Numbered from the stretch's first letter, positions 1 to 8,023 are shown. The stretch: DNA of 29,476 bases from Saccharofermentans sp. (GCA_024692105.1 JAILMZ010000007.1:1-29476); one strand, 5' to 3'. The notes: a model not told the origin generated them from the sequence alone. Made by a program: numbers and translations.

Positions 1-200
1 GTGTATATGCTTCCGAGGGCAGCGACGATATCTCTGTCTTTAATACCGTCGCCGACAAAATCCAACCCGTAGACTGATACAAGCGTCTCGCGCATGTAGT
101 CGATAAAACCTTCCATACCTGCTACGCCTTTGTATTTCGCAGTCTTGTCATTCACGATATCCCTGAGACCGTCTAATGCATCTGACATTACGTTATCCAT
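1..200 (-). CDS. Hypothetical protein, C-terminus cut by window edge; paralogue of the next gene
   Basis: The first 66 codons of a gene that runs off the left edge, read leftwards from an ATG at 200. An AGAAAGGA ribosome site lies just upstream, inside the end of the preceding gene, whose stop is only 3 bases away, so translation is probably coupled. The product begins MDNVMSDALDG and looks soluble. Residues 18-32 follow the pattern D-K-x-A-x-Y-x-G-V-x-x-M-x-x-F, which recurs at exactly the same residue numbers in the adjacent 135-residue protein (E-K-x-A-x-Y-x-G-V-x-x-M-x-x-F). I therefore read the two as tandem paralogues. I recognise no family. The operon context, downstream of an AAA+ ATPase, suggests a partner or substrate of that ATPase, but this is inference. 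Confidence 0.75.
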   Translation of the reverse strand, partial: MDNVMSDALDGLRDIVNDKTAKYKGVAGMEGFIDYMRETLVSVYGLDFVGDGIKDRDIVAALGSIY

Positions 201-203
201 AAT

Positions 204-611
204 TCACACGTCCTTTCTTCTGTTAAAGATACTGTCCTTAAATCTCTTGAACCTGGCCTGACATCTCTTCTTCTCAAGAGCCTTGTAATCAATCTTGATG
301 TCGACCTCGGGCGGAAGATCGCACGGACTGTTCATGAAGTCCATGAACGCCTTCCTTGCGGCCACTTCCTCGGGTGAGAGGAGACCGGCCTCGGCCCTGT
401 AGTGACGTTCTTTCCAGGAGACGTCCTGACGAACGGCCTCGAGGTGGCCTGTGTCCAGACGGCCGTCTATGGCCCTGAACGCGTTATCGAGTTTGGCGCC
501 CTTGAGGAAGTAGTAGAAAGCCTTCATGCTCTCTACGCCTTCGTACTCGGCCATCTTCTCGTCGAGCAGCTTGTCTGTCTCCGCCCAATAGACTTCTAAC
601 TTCTTATCCAT
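204..611 (-). CDS. Hypothetical 135-residue protein, paralogue of its downstream neighbour
   Basis: Starts at ATG 611 behind a clear GGAAGGAG site. The protein is charged, appears soluble and helical, and has no signal peptide or membrane segment. Its N-terminal part carries EKMAEYEGVESMKAF at residues 18-32, aligning without gaps to the next gene's N-terminus. The C-terminal third is basic (KKRCQARFKRFKDSIFNRRK), unlike the acidic N-terminal half, and could bind nucleic acid or an acidic partner. It lies 33 bases after the AAA+ gene and 3 bases before the next gene, so the three form one transcription unit. I do not recognise a family. The reading frame is supported by both flanking ribosome sites and operon spacing. 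Confidence 0.75.
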   Translation of the reverse strand: MDKKLEVYWAETDKLLDEKMAEYEGVESMKAFYYFLKGAKLDNAFRAIDGRLDTGHLEAVRQDVSWKERHYRAEAGLLSPEEVAARKAFMDFMNSPCDLPPEVDIKIDYKALEKKRCQARFKRFKDSIFNRRKDV

Positions 612-644
612 ATCCTTACTCCTTCCCGGAGGACCGGCCGCGGC

Positions 645-3524
645 TTACGCCACGAAGCCGATCCTTCTGCTGTTGTGTGTATCCGGATCGAGTTCCGGAG
701 CTTCGATATCCTCGGCCGTGATGGTCGTGAGGATGTCGTTCGTGAGGACCGATTCGTCCATCTTGTACACCCTCAGGGCGAGGTTGGAGATGGCCAGTTC
801 GACGGCCTTCCTGACGTAACGTCCGTTACCGAAGGTCTTGTTGCGGGAGGCAATCTCGTAGATGGGCGCGAGCTTGTCGATGGCTTCGTCGGTAATCTTC
901 ATGTGCCTCTGAGCCACCTGGTAGCGGGTTATCTCGCACAGCTCCTTGACGGTATAGTCGTCGAAGTGGATGCGGTAGGCTATCCTCGAGGACATACCGG
1001 GGTTACGGTCGACGAAACGCTTCATCTCTTCGGGGTATCCCGCGAAGATGACGATGATGTCGTCCTTGCGGTTTTCCATCTCCTGGACGATGGTGTTGAT
1101 GGCCTCGTCGCCGAAGTTGCCGCGGGAGGTACCGTCGTCGAGCGAGTATGCCTCGTCGATGAAGAGCACGCCGCCGTTGGCGTCCTTGAACTTCTTCTTG
1201 ACCTTGGGCGCGGTCTGGCCGACAAACTCGCCAACCAGGTCGCCTCTCCCGGCCTCGACGAAAACGCCCGATGAGAGCACTCCCTCGTCCTTAAGAATCT
1301 GCGCCAGAAGGCGTGCGACGGTAGTCTTAGCGACGCCGGGATTTCCGGTGAAGCACATGGACATCGCGTTCCTACCGATGTCTATGCCGTCCTTGCTGAG
1401 ACGCTTCTGCATCTTGAACGTCGCTATGGCTTTCTCGATGACCTGCTTGGCGCTGGTAAGGCCTATCATAGCCTCGAGCTGTTCACGTGCGGACCTGCCG
1501 TCAGACGCTTCACCCTTGCGGGTCTCGCCGTCATTCGGGTTCACGTAAGAGTCGTCCGGGATGAATACGTCTTCCTTGGTTACCTTGTAGAGCTTGGATG
1601 CGGGGATTTCGTCCCCGTACTTCTTGGCAAGTCTCACAGACATATTGAGCGTGGACTTCTCGGCGAGGTTCCTCGCATAGCGGCCGTTGCCGAAATCTTC
1701 GATGCGGCAGGCCTTCTCGAAGATATCACGTGCGGATTCCAATGCACCCGGCGTGGCAGAATACCCGTCCTGCTTCAGGATGTACTCGTAGATATGCACG
1801 AGTTCATCCGCGTTGTAGTCAGGGAAGTTCACCGTGTACGGTATCCTGCTCTTGAGGCCCTCGTTCACTTCGATGAAACGCTGCATCCTCTCCTTGTAAC
1901 CGGCGAAGATGACGATGACGTCGTTACGGTACGTCTCCATCTCACGGATGAGCGCCGTGACCGCGGTATCGCTCGTAAGGGCATACGCTTCGTCTATGAA
2001 GAGCACGCCGCCCATAGCCGCTTCAAAGGCCTGGTGGATGCGGAATGCGGCAAACATACCGTTCAGTTCGACGCCGGTCCTGACCGCGAAAGCACCGCTC
2101 GCAAGGATGCCTTCCTGCTTCAGGATGCGAGCTACGAGCTCGGCGACCATAGTCTTAGCAGACCCGGGGTTGCCGGTAAAGCACATATGCATCGTGCGGC
2201 TCTGACCGCCGTGCTTCTTGCGCTGGCGCTCGGCCTTAGAAGCGAGGATGATGTTGTCGACCTGACGCTTGACCGACGTAAGGCCGGTCAGGCTCTGGAG
2301 CTGCTCGTAGGCGTCTCTGGTGTCCGTATCACGGTCGATGCGGAACCCCGCGTCCGTCTCGATATCGTACGCCATGAGGCAGTTCTTCCTGATGGCCCAG
2401 GACTCGAAATTCTCGAACGCCCTGAGCACGTCGGTCTGCGTGTATACCTTCTGAGGCATCGTCTTCAGGAACTCGCCCGCCTGATCGGCGTAAGCCGCAA
2501 GCTCGGAGTTCAGGATGATGTGCTTCAGGTAGTCCTCGGCCGCGCCGGCGTCGCCCTTACCCTCGCGAATCTTCATAAGGAAAGTGAAAGATTGTATCTG
2601 AGGGAGGAGAGTGAACGCGAACCCCGGGTCGTCCATATCGTAGACGAACACGAACAGGTTGTCGTTACGGTGCTTCTTGATGACCTTGCACAGGTAGTCG
2701 CAGGTTGTCTTGTAGGTGGTCGGATCCGTTCCGAACCTGCCTGACATATCCAGGACTATCGTGCCGCCGTGCGAGTTCTCGATGAGTTTCTCGAAGGTGG
2801 CGGGGTGCTTATAAAGGTCATAGTCTATGTCCGTGATAAGCTCCACTCTTCCGCCGGGAAGTCTGCCCGCTTCGGCGAGAGCCTGCATAAGCGTGAGCGT
2901 TATGTCGCGTCCGGCTTCCATGCCTTTCGCTGAGATAACGTAGTGCACGGGGATGGCACCGACCGGTTCAGCGTGCTTCTTGGAAGAATCACACTTCTTT
3001 ATCCTGCCGAGCTCGTCCGTAAGGGACGTGTCCGCAAGGTAGACCGCTGTGCCTGTGCCGGCACCCTTGCGTGCGACCGCTTCATCGAACTTGAAGCCGC
3101 ACCTTCCGGTTACGATGCACTCTCTGTCGTCCCAGATGAGGTTGTTCGCCTGGTCGATCATTCTCGACCAGTACTGCGTCAGACCTCTTCTCTTGGCCTC
3201 AAACATCTTGACGTCGAAATCGATCATCGTAATCTCGACCGGAGCTGTCGTCTTGACCTTGGTCCCGAGTACGTAGCCTACGGTGGCCATTATCTCGCCC
3301 ATAGCCTCGTCGGAATCTCTCTTTCTCTCGTCGACGGCGTAGACTGCCTTGAGGCAGTCGTTGTCCGTGTTGTAGATGAGAAACGACACTCCGTTCGTAA
3401 GATTTCTATACAGATAATTGACCAATGCTTCCACATTGCTCTCGTATGAGAAATCCTTCAGTCTGACTGTCTCGGACTTGATTTCTTCGGCCTTCATCTT
3501 CATCTCAAATTCGTAGTATCTCAT
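645..3524 (-). CDS. AAA+ ATPase of the CbxX/SpoVK type, two AAA modules plus a degenerate N-terminal AAA-like region
   Basis: A 959-residue ATPase. The start at 3524 was chosen because AGGAGG (3534-3539) sits 10 bases upstream; the longer frame from 3599 adds 25 residues with no ribosome site. Residues about 405-650 form one AAA module (P-loop GNPGSAKT 451-458, Walker B VLFIDE 507-512). Residues about 680-945 form a second (GNPGVAKT 727-734, VLFIDE 786-791, pore-type loop GDLVGEFVGQT 761-771). Both P-loops have alanine where GxxxxGK[ST] has glycine before the lysine. Residues about 205-335 look like a third, decayed AAA copy: GGTIVLDM at 253-260 replaces the Walker B, and there is no P-loop. 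Residues 1-200 match nothing I know. Tandem AAA modules of this family occur in CbbX-like remodelers, SpoVK and type VII secretion EccA. The gene leads an operon with two small paralogous genes and is divergent from a WYL regulator. Confidence 0.9.
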   Translation of the reverse strand: MRYYEFEMKMKAEEIKSETVRLKDFSYESNVEALVNYLYRNLTNGVSFLIYNTDNDCLKAVYAVDERKRDSDEAMGEIMATVGYVLGTKVKTTAPVEITMIDFDVKMFEAKRRGLTQYWSRMIDQANNLIWDDRECIVTGRCGFKFDEAVARKGAGTGTAVYLADTSLTDELGRIKKCDSSKKHAEPVGAIPVHYVISAKGMEAGRDITLTLMQALAEAGRLPGGRVELITDIDYDLYKHPATFEKLIENSHGGTIVLDMSGRFGTDPTTYKTTCDYLCKVIKKHRNDNLFVFVYDMDDPGFAFTLLPQIQSFTFLMKIREGKGDAGAAEDYLKHIILNSELAAYADQAGEFLKTMPQKVYTQTDVLRAFENFESWAIRKNCLMAYDIETDAGFRIDRDTDTRDAYEQLQSLTGLTSVKRQVDNIILASKAERQRKKHGGQSRTMHMCFTGNPGSAKTMVAELVARILKQEGILASGAFAVRTGVELNGMFAAFRIHQAFEAAMGGVLFIDEAYALTSDTAVTALIREMETYRNDVIVIFAGYKERMQRFIEVNEGLKSRIPYTVNFPDYNADELVHIYEYILKQDGYSATPGALESARDIFEKACRIEDFGNGRYARNLAEKSTLNMSVRLAKKYGDEIPASKLYKVTKEDVFIPDDSYVNPNDGETRKGEASDGRSAREQLEAMIGLTSAKQVIEKAIATFKMQKRLSKDGIDIGRNAMSMCFTGNPGVAKTTVARLLAQILKDEGVLSSGVFVEAGRGDLVGEFVGQTAPKVKKKFKDANGGVLFIDEAYSLDDGTSRGNFGDEAINTIVQEMENRKDDIIVIFAGYPEEMKRFVDRNPGMSSRIAYRIHFDDYTVKELCEITRYQVAQRHMKITDEAIDKLAPIYEIASRNKTFGNGRYVRKAVELAISNLALRVYKMDESVLTNDILTTITAEDIEAPELDPDTHNSRRIGFVA

Positions 3525-3533
3525 TCCCTTTTT

Positions 3534-3539
3534 CCTCCT
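3534..3539 (-). promoter_or_regulatory. Ribosome binding site deciding the AAA+ start
   Basis: A perfect AGGAGG on the minus strand, 9 bases before the ATG at 3524. It favours this start over the upstream in-frame ATG at 3599, which lies close to the predicted promoter and lacks a ribosome site. Confidence 0.8.
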
Positions 3540-3562
3540 GTGATTTCGTTTTGATTGACACA

Positions 3563-3592
3563 AACATAGCAAATTCGAAATGCCGTTGTAAA
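3563..3592 (-). promoter_or_regulatory. Candidate sigma-A promoter of the AAA+ operon
   Basis: On the minus strand, TTTACA (3587-3592) is followed after 18 bases by TATGTT (3563-3568). Transcription would begin near 3556, just ahead of the AAA+ ribosome site. The match is moderate. The divergent WYL gene begins at 3679, so the regulator could act here. Confidence 0.4.
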
Positions 3593-3678
3593 GGTTCAAA
3601 TGAAACTTGTATGGGCAAATTTTGACCTATCCTCGCGAATATATTATTCTTGTATAAAAGAGGGAAGGAGAAGTAAAA

Positions 3679-4731
3679 ATGGCTACCAAAAAATACTCCG
3701 TTCTGGCGGTGTTGGATGTGCTGAAAGAGTACTCGGATGAAGAACACTGTTTGAAGATCAAAGACATAAAAGAGCATATCCAAAAGCCGCCTTATAAGAT
3801 CGACGTCAGCGAGAAGACGATCAGAAGTGATCTTAGGGCACTTTATGATTTCGGGTACGATATCAGGTTCGCAAACATTTACTCGCGCGTTATGGTTCAC
3901 AGCGACGGCACTGTGCTGGATTCCGATATCAATACCGGGTGCTATCTCGTGGGAGATGTGTCGGATGAAGACATCGAGATATTGTACGATGCACTTCTCA
4001 GCGAGAAGTATCTGCCCGACAAAAAGTATAAAGAATTAGTCGGCAAGCTTACCGGACTCTCGTCGACTGTTGATTTCTCTTTGAACGAGAAGGGTGCTGC
4101 CAAAGAAAAACCAGACATCGTTGCTGCCGATATTATGTATGACAACATAAGGCGGATACGCAAAGCAATAGTCGAACATAAGAACATCACGTTTAGATAC
4201 ACTTCACTTGGAAACGGAAATGTGGTGGTGTGGCAGAGAGGTAAGACAAGATGTCTTTCGCCGGGCCGCGTGTTCAAAGAAGACGGTGTGTACTACCTTG
4301 CAGGTTTTGAGAGGACTGAGTCCGAAGGAGATCAGTATACTGTCCTTCGCATTGAGTTGATGCGTGATGTTGAGCAGACGGATAGACCGCGTTACGATTA
4401 CTACGATATATCCATGAGCGGTCTGGATAAGTATTACTTTGCGCGGAAAAGATTCAAATTGATGACGGATGATCAGTATCATGTGTCATTTAAATTCCCG
4501 GATGAGCTTGGTCAGGCAGTGATCGATTATTTTGGTCCTAAAAGTCTTATATTAAAAGCAATTGAAAAAGAAGAGGGGAAGCTATTCTATACTGCTCAGA
4601 TGACTATGCCGAGCGGGGCGGTTATTAAGTTTGCAAAGATGTACGCACCTGATGTCGAGATACTGGGGCCGGCAGAGCTGAGAGACTCGCTGAAGAAGGA
4701 TTTCGCGGCAGCTGCAAAGAAACACAAATAG
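3679..4731 (+). CDS. WYL-domain transcriptional regulator with N-terminal winged helix
   Basis: A 350-residue regulator of the DeoR/WYL type. The first 60 or so residues form a winged helix-turn-helix, with the recognition stretch SEKTIRSDLRALYDFGYDI. Residues about 150-235 form the WYL domain, an SH3-like ligand-sensing fold; its signature appears here as GVYYLAGF, with tyrosine for the usual tryptophan. A C-terminal extension resembling the WCX region follows. Start ATG 3679 is preceded by GGAAGGAG. It is divergent from the AAA+ operon (154 bases apart) and is the obvious candidate to regulate it. WYL proteins commonly respond to nucleotides or nucleic-acid fragments; the ligand here is unknown. 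It ends 147 bases before the SseB-like gene, and a short T-run after its stop lacks a convincing hairpin. Confidence 0.88.
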   Translation: MATKKYSVLAVLDVLKEYSDEEHCLKIKDIKEHIQKPPYKIDVSEKTIRSDLRALYDFGYDIRFANIYSRVMVHSDGTVLDSDINTGCYLVGDVSDEDIEILYDALLSEKYLPDKKYKELVGKLTGLSSTVDFSLNEKGAAKEKPDIVAADIMYDNIRRIRKAIVEHKNITFRYTSLGNGNVVVWQRGKTRCLSPGRVFKEDGVYYLAGFERTESEGDQYTVLRIELMRDVEQTDRPRYDYYDISMSGLDKYYFARKRFKLMTDDQYHVSFKFPDELGQAVIDYFGPKSLILKAIEKEEGKLFYTAQMTMPSGAVIKFAKMYAPDVEILGPAELRDSLKKDFAAAAKKHK

Positions 4732-4814
4732 CCTTTTTTGTTGTCAAGTCAAAAATGTCCGTTTATTTGGACACAACCTGTAGTAGATTTAGACCAACGA
4801 AGAAACTACTGCGA

Positions 4815-4850
4815 TGATCCCTTAAGCTCCGAACAAGGAGCCTGGGGTCA
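4815..4850 (+). promoter_or_regulatory. Leader hairpin ahead of the SseB-like gene
   Basis: An outer stem TGATCCC (4815-4821) with GGGGTCA (4844-4850), containing one G-T pair, encloses an inner stem GCTCC (4826-4830) with GGAGC (4837-4841) around a six-base loop. It ends 14 bases before the GCAGGAGG ribosome site. An upstream short dyad TGTCC/GGACA lies near 4755-4774. It could be a leader structure or a weak terminator; it has no T-run. Confidence 0.45.
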
Positions 4851-4878
4851 TTATTATCATCTGCAGGAGGAATTAATT

Positions 4879-5382
4879 ATGTTTGACGAGTTTGATTTTG
4901 ACTACAACAAGAGCCTGAAGGACGCACTGGCATCAGCTGCCGAGAACTACTCCGAGGAGAACTGGGCAGAAGTCATTTGCCACCTGACGGCAGGCATTAT
5001 CTGCAACGAGGAGATTCTCATCCCCGTCCCCAAGCTTGCCTTTATGAAGGTCGAGTTCGACCCGGACGCAGAGTTCGAGGACATCTTCCCTGAAGACCTG
5101 CCGGAGGACGACTACTCCATCGTGGAGATGCCCGACGGCCGCTTGTGGCTCCCGCTCTTCACTGACGAGGACGAGGTCAATGAGATGACCTCAACACACG
5201 ACCCCAATAGCATTCCTCTGCGCGAGGCCTTCGAGATGGCCTTGGCCAACGGGGAACTGGCAGGTGTCCTTATCAACATCTTCAGTGACATCTTCATCAT
5301 CCCCAGGGAGTTCCTCGAGCGGATTCTCGAGGAGGCCGACAAAAACGCCGACGGCTTCGATGACTTCGAAGACGCCGGCTAA
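4879..5382 (+). CDS. SseB-family protein (SseB N-terminal domain)
   Basis: A 167-residue acidic protein. The start at 4879 was chosen because GCAGGAGG precedes it by 8 bases; the longer frame from 4738 would read through the leader hairpin. The core matches the SseB N-terminal domain: a stretch IVEMPDGRLWLPLFTDEDEV, then ALANGELAGVLINIFSDIFI with IIPREFLERILEEA near the end. SseB was named for serine sensitivity in E. coli; in Firmicutes the domain is usually in small soluble proteins of unknown role, often near secretion or toxin genes. The protein is rich in Asp and Glu and its codons end mostly in C or G, more strongly than in the WYL gene upstream. Family assignment is fairly secure; function is not. 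Confidence 0.7.
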   Translation: MFDEFDFDYNKSLKDALASAAENYSEENWAEVICHLTAGIICNEEILIPVPKLAFMKVEFDPDAEFEDIFPEDLPEDDYSIVEMPDGRLWLPLFTDEDEVNEMTSTHDPNSIPLREAFEMALANGELAGVLINIFSDIFIIPREFLERILEEADKNADGFDDFEDAG

Positions 5383-5471
5383 AGCCGCCCCGCGCCTTGC
5401 GGTTGCCGCTGCGTCAGTTTGATGTCATATAGTATAGTTAGATATATCCGATTCTTGTCCGGAGGTACCGC

Positions 5472-6521
5472 ATGCCGCTTCACATCATCCGCAACGACAT
5501 AACAAGAGTCAAAGCCGACGCCATAGTCAACACGGCCAACCCGAAGCCGGTCGTCGGTGCCGGGACTGACACCGCAGTGTACAAGGCGGCAGGCGAGAAG
5601 ATGCTCCTTGCCGCGCGTAAGCGAATCGGCGTGATCGAGCCCGGACAGGCCGTCGAGACCCCCGCATACAACCTCGATGCAAAGTTCATCATCCACACTG
5701 TCTGCGTTGCTTGGAAAGACGGCAAGTCAGGCGAGTTCGATGTCCTGTCGGACTGCTATTTCAATTCGCTCACACTGGCGGCTGATCTCGGATGCAAGTC
5801 GGTCGCGTTCCCGCTGATCGGCACGGGCTCGTACCGTTTCCCTCGCGAGGATGCGATAGGTATTGCAAAAGATATCATCGAGAAGTTCCTTTTCGCCAAA
5901 GGGAGCAGCATGGACGTGATGCTCGTTCTTTTCGACAAGGAATCGGTGAAGTCCGGCGAGAGCCTTGCGGATAAGATCAAGGCGTACATCGACGACAACT
6001 ATGTCGAGAACGCGGTGGTCGACGAGTACGGATTCACGGCCGAGGACCTGCGCGAGATGTCGTCGCTCAAGAGAAGGCGTGAGAGGTTTGAGGAGACTCG
6101 CGCTACCGGGAATCTCAGGATGCACAGGCTCGAGGTCAAATCTCCCGAAGATGCGGTGCTCGACGTGCAGAAGAGCTTTACCGAGAGATTGTTCGAGCTC
6201 GCAGAAGAGCGCGGCGTCAAGGATTCCGAGCTGTACGGCGGCAAGTATGAGAGATTCTTCTCCAAGCAGGCTTTGAGCAAGATGCGCGCCGACCGCGATT
6301 ACCATCCGTCCAAATACGTCAGCGTGGTGGTGTGCCTCGTGCTCAGGCTTAACCTGCATGAGACGCTCGATCTGCTCGAACGTGCCGGGTTTACTTTAAG
6401 CCACAGCCGCAAGGCCGACATCGTCGTGCGCGCATGCATCGAGAACGGTGTTTACGATGTATATAAGGTCAACGCCAAGCTCGAAGAGTACGGCTGCGAG
6501 ACGTTAAGGCAGATCAAGTGA
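5472..6521 (+). CDS. Macro-domain protein with a C-terminal helical domain
   Basis: A 349-residue protein starting at ATG 5472 behind CCGGAGG. Residues 1-150 are a macro domain, which binds or hydrolyses ADP-ribose derivatives: it has DAIVNTANPKPVVGAGTD near the start and PLIGTGSYRFPREDA as the second ligand loop. A linker around residues 165-220 is highly charged and probably helical. The last 120 residues form a separate helical domain with the pattern SKMRADRDYHPSKYV, VLRLNLHETLDLLERAG and CIENGVYDVYKVNAKLEEYG. I recall this domain type fused to different partners in Clostridia and suspect a regulatory role, but I cannot name it. The protein stands upstream of a DUF6508 gene and an ADP-ribosylglycohydrolase, which fits ADP-ribose signalling or repair. 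No signal peptide is present, so it should act in the cytoplasm. Confidence 0.87.
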   Translation: MPLHIIRNDITRVKADAIVNTANPKPVVGAGTDTAVYKAAGEKMLLAARKRIGVIEPGQAVETPAYNLDAKFIIHTVCVAWKDGKSGEFDVLSDCYFNSLTLAADLGCKSVAFPLIGTGSYRFPREDAIGIAKDIIEKFLFAKGSSMDVMLVLFDKESVKSGESLADKIKAYIDDNYVENAVVDEYGFTAEDLREMSSLKRRRERFEETRATGNLRMHRLEVKSPEDAVLDVQKSFTERLFELAEERGVKDSELYGGKYERFFSKQALSKMRADRDYHPSKYVSVVVCLVLRLNLHETLDLLERAGFTLSHSRKADIVVRACIENGVYDVYKVNAKLEEYGCETLRQIK

Positions 6522-6560
6522 GGAGTTGTTCCTGATCTGGTTGTGTTTTCCCCGATTTTG

Positions 6561-6605
6561 CTACTGCAGATTCAACTATTTGTTGAATAGTAGAGTTCGC
6601 AGTAG
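6561..6605 (+). other. Hairpin with two alternative pairings downstream of the macro gene
   Basis: An inner stem ATTCAAC (6570-6576) pairs with GTTGAAT (6582-6588) around TATTT. CTACT (6561-6565) can extend it by pairing with AGTAG (6589-6593), or CTACTGC (6561-6567) can instead pair with GCAGTAG (6599-6605). The two outer pairings exclude each other. There is no T-run. It lies in the 227-base gap between the macro and DUF6508 genes. Confidence 0.5.
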
Positions 6606-6625
6606 AGATTGAGCGCATTTTGTGA

Positions 6626-6681
6626 CCGGAAAAAGAACACATTTTTCCCGGACAGCAAAAAGGTCAACCTGAGGTTTACCT
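6626..6681 (+). other. Two further hairpins in the macro-DUF6508 gap
   Basis: CCGGAAAAA (6626-6634) pairs with TTTTT-C-CCGG (6642-6651) around GAACACA. Directly after an A-run, AGGTcAACC (6661-6669) pairs with GGTTtACCT (6673-6681) around TGA and is followed by a pyrimidine-rich stretch to 6690. The second could work as a weak terminator of the macro gene. A TACAAT hexamer at 6701-6706 is a possible -10 element for the next gene, without a good -35. Confidence 0.4.
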
Positions 6682-6748
6682 ATTCCTTTTCCGAAGGTCT
6701 TACAATGAGGCCATACCAAGCAAACGGAATGAAGGGAAGGTGAAAGTT

Positions 6749-7186
6749 ATGTATGAGACATTGGTTGAGTTCTTGCCCATGTTGTCCGGTTCGAAATACG
6801 GCGAATGGGTAACATATCCGGGACACGCCGGGACAAGGGAGGACCCGCTCATATTCCCGTGGGTCAAATACGATAAGTGCATTCTGGGTCTGTGCAAGGC
6901 GGTCTACTTGTTCGTTGACGAACACAGGGAACTGGACCTCAGAAGCTACGAGGAGATTCTTTGGAAAAGTGGAATTAAGTGGAACTTGGAGTCCATGAGC
7001 AATGCAGATGTCTCGGTACTGGACGGGACAACGGTAATGGCACTGCTTGTCGCTACGGTGCGCGCCGAAAGGTTTTGCGACGGAGCACTTCTGCAACTGT
7101 GCAACAACGGCAGCATCGCAAAGTGGCTTGAGCGCCTTAAGAAAATCGATGAAGAACGCGAGAAGTTCGATAATTCGGACACTTGA
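6749..7186 (+). CDS. DUF6508-like protein
   Basis: A 145-residue soluble protein. ATG 6749 lies 8 bases after AGGGAAGG, whereas the GTG at 6740 would overlap that site, so 6749 was chosen. The layout matches what I remember of DUF6508: an N-terminal YETLVEFLPML, then DPLIFPWVKYDKC, YEEILWKSGIKW and a C-terminal VATVRAERFCDGALLQLC followed by WLERLKKI. In that family the arginine and glutamate of the RxERFxDG motif are strongly kept, and both are here. The family has no known function to my knowledge; members often stand beside ADP-ribosylglycohydrolase-like genes, as this one does (30 bases upstream of it, same operon). Family call by memory of the motif pattern, so moderately sure. Confidence 0.7.
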   Translation: MYETLVEFLPMLSGSKYGEWVTYPGHAGTREDPLIFPWVKYDKCILGLCKAVYLFVDEHRELDLRSYEEILWKSGIKWNLESMSNADVSVLDGTTVMALLVATVRAERFCDGALLQLCNNGSIAKWLERLKKIDEEREKFDNSDT

Positions 7187-7216
7187 TGTGATAAAAAAAT
7201 ACAGGAGGATAGATCT

Positions 7217-8023
7217 ATGTTTGGAGCAATAATCGGAGACATTGTAGGAAGCAGGTTCGAGTTTGACAGAGGACATAAGACAAAGGAGTTCGAGCTGTTC
7301 ACGGACGAGTGCGACTTCACGGACGACACTGTCATGACGGTCGCGGTGGCTGAGGCGTTGCTGGACGCAGGCAAGGATGCGGACGAGGCCGAGGTCAAAG
7401 AGCACCTCATCAAGTCTATGAAGAAGTGGGGGCAGAAGTACCCGCACGCAGGTTACGGCGCGAGGTTCTTCGGCTGGGTCTTATCTGACGACCCGGAGCC
7501 CTACGGAAGCTACGGTAACGGTTCGGGCATGAGAGTATCTCCCGCAGGCTGGCTGTACGATACCATCGAGCGTACGCGCGAGGTTGCCAGGTGGACCGCC
7601 GAGGTCACACACAATCACCCGGAAGGAGTAAAGGGCGCGGAGTCCGTCGCAGCTGCGATCTTCATGGCAAGGCACGGCGCGTCCAAGGACGAGATCCGTG
7701 ACTACATCGTGAGCGAGTTCGGCTATAACCTCTCCAGGACTTTGGACGAGATCCGCCCGAAGTATCAGCATGTGGAAGACTGCATGCGCACCATGCCGGA
7801 AGCTTTCGAGTGCTTCCTTGAAGCAGAGTCTTTCGAGGATACCCTCCGCAATGTCATGTATATCGGTGGTGACACCGATACATTAGGTGCGATCGCAGGT
7901 GCGGTGGCAGAGGCGTTATGGGGAGTGCCGGGTGACATCATCGAGCGTGCGGATAAGTTTCTGACGATAGATATCGTTGAGGTAATGGCGAGGTTTACAG
8001 TCAGTCTCGGCAAAACAAACTGA
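7217..8023 (+). CDS. ADP-ribosylglycohydrolase family protein
   Basis: A 268-residue enzyme of the DraG/ARH fold, which uses a di-magnesium centre to hydrolyse ADP-ribose bonds on proteins, nucleic acids or small molecules. The N-terminal GAIIGDIVGSRFEF and DFTDDTVMT (about residues 33-41) supply one set of metal ligands; NGSGMRVSPAGWLY is the conserved middle loop; GGDTDTLGAIAG (about residues 217-228) supplies the second set. All expected catalytic acids are present, so it should be active. Length is normal for the family. ATG 7217 follows AGGAGG by 11 bases. It is downstream of the DUF6508 gene and upstream of the SIMPL gene, all on the same strand with short gaps. Its in vivo substrate is not shown by the sequence. 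Confidence 0.93.
   Translation: MFGAIIGDIVGSRFEFDRGHKTKEFELFTDECDFTDDTVMTVAVAEALLDAGKDADEAEVKEHLIKSMKKWGQKYPHAGYGARFFGWVLSDDPEPYGSYGNGSGMRVSPAGWLYDTIERTREVARWTAEVTHNHPEGVKGAESVAAAIFMARHGASKDEIRDYIVSEFGYNLSRTLDEIRPKYQHVEDCMRTMPEAFECFLEAESFEDTLRNVMYIGGDTDTLGAIAGAVAEALWGVPGDIIERADKFLTIDIVEVMARFTVSLGKTN

Noticed and set aside
675..2744. Long plus-strand open frames opposite the AAA+ gene
   Set aside because: They lie antisense to a gene with clear motifs, lack ribosome sites and have low-complexity valine- or arginine-rich translations typical of shadow frames.
5727..6359. 210-codon minus-strand frame inside the macro gene
   Set aside because: Antisense to a well-supported gene, with no family features.
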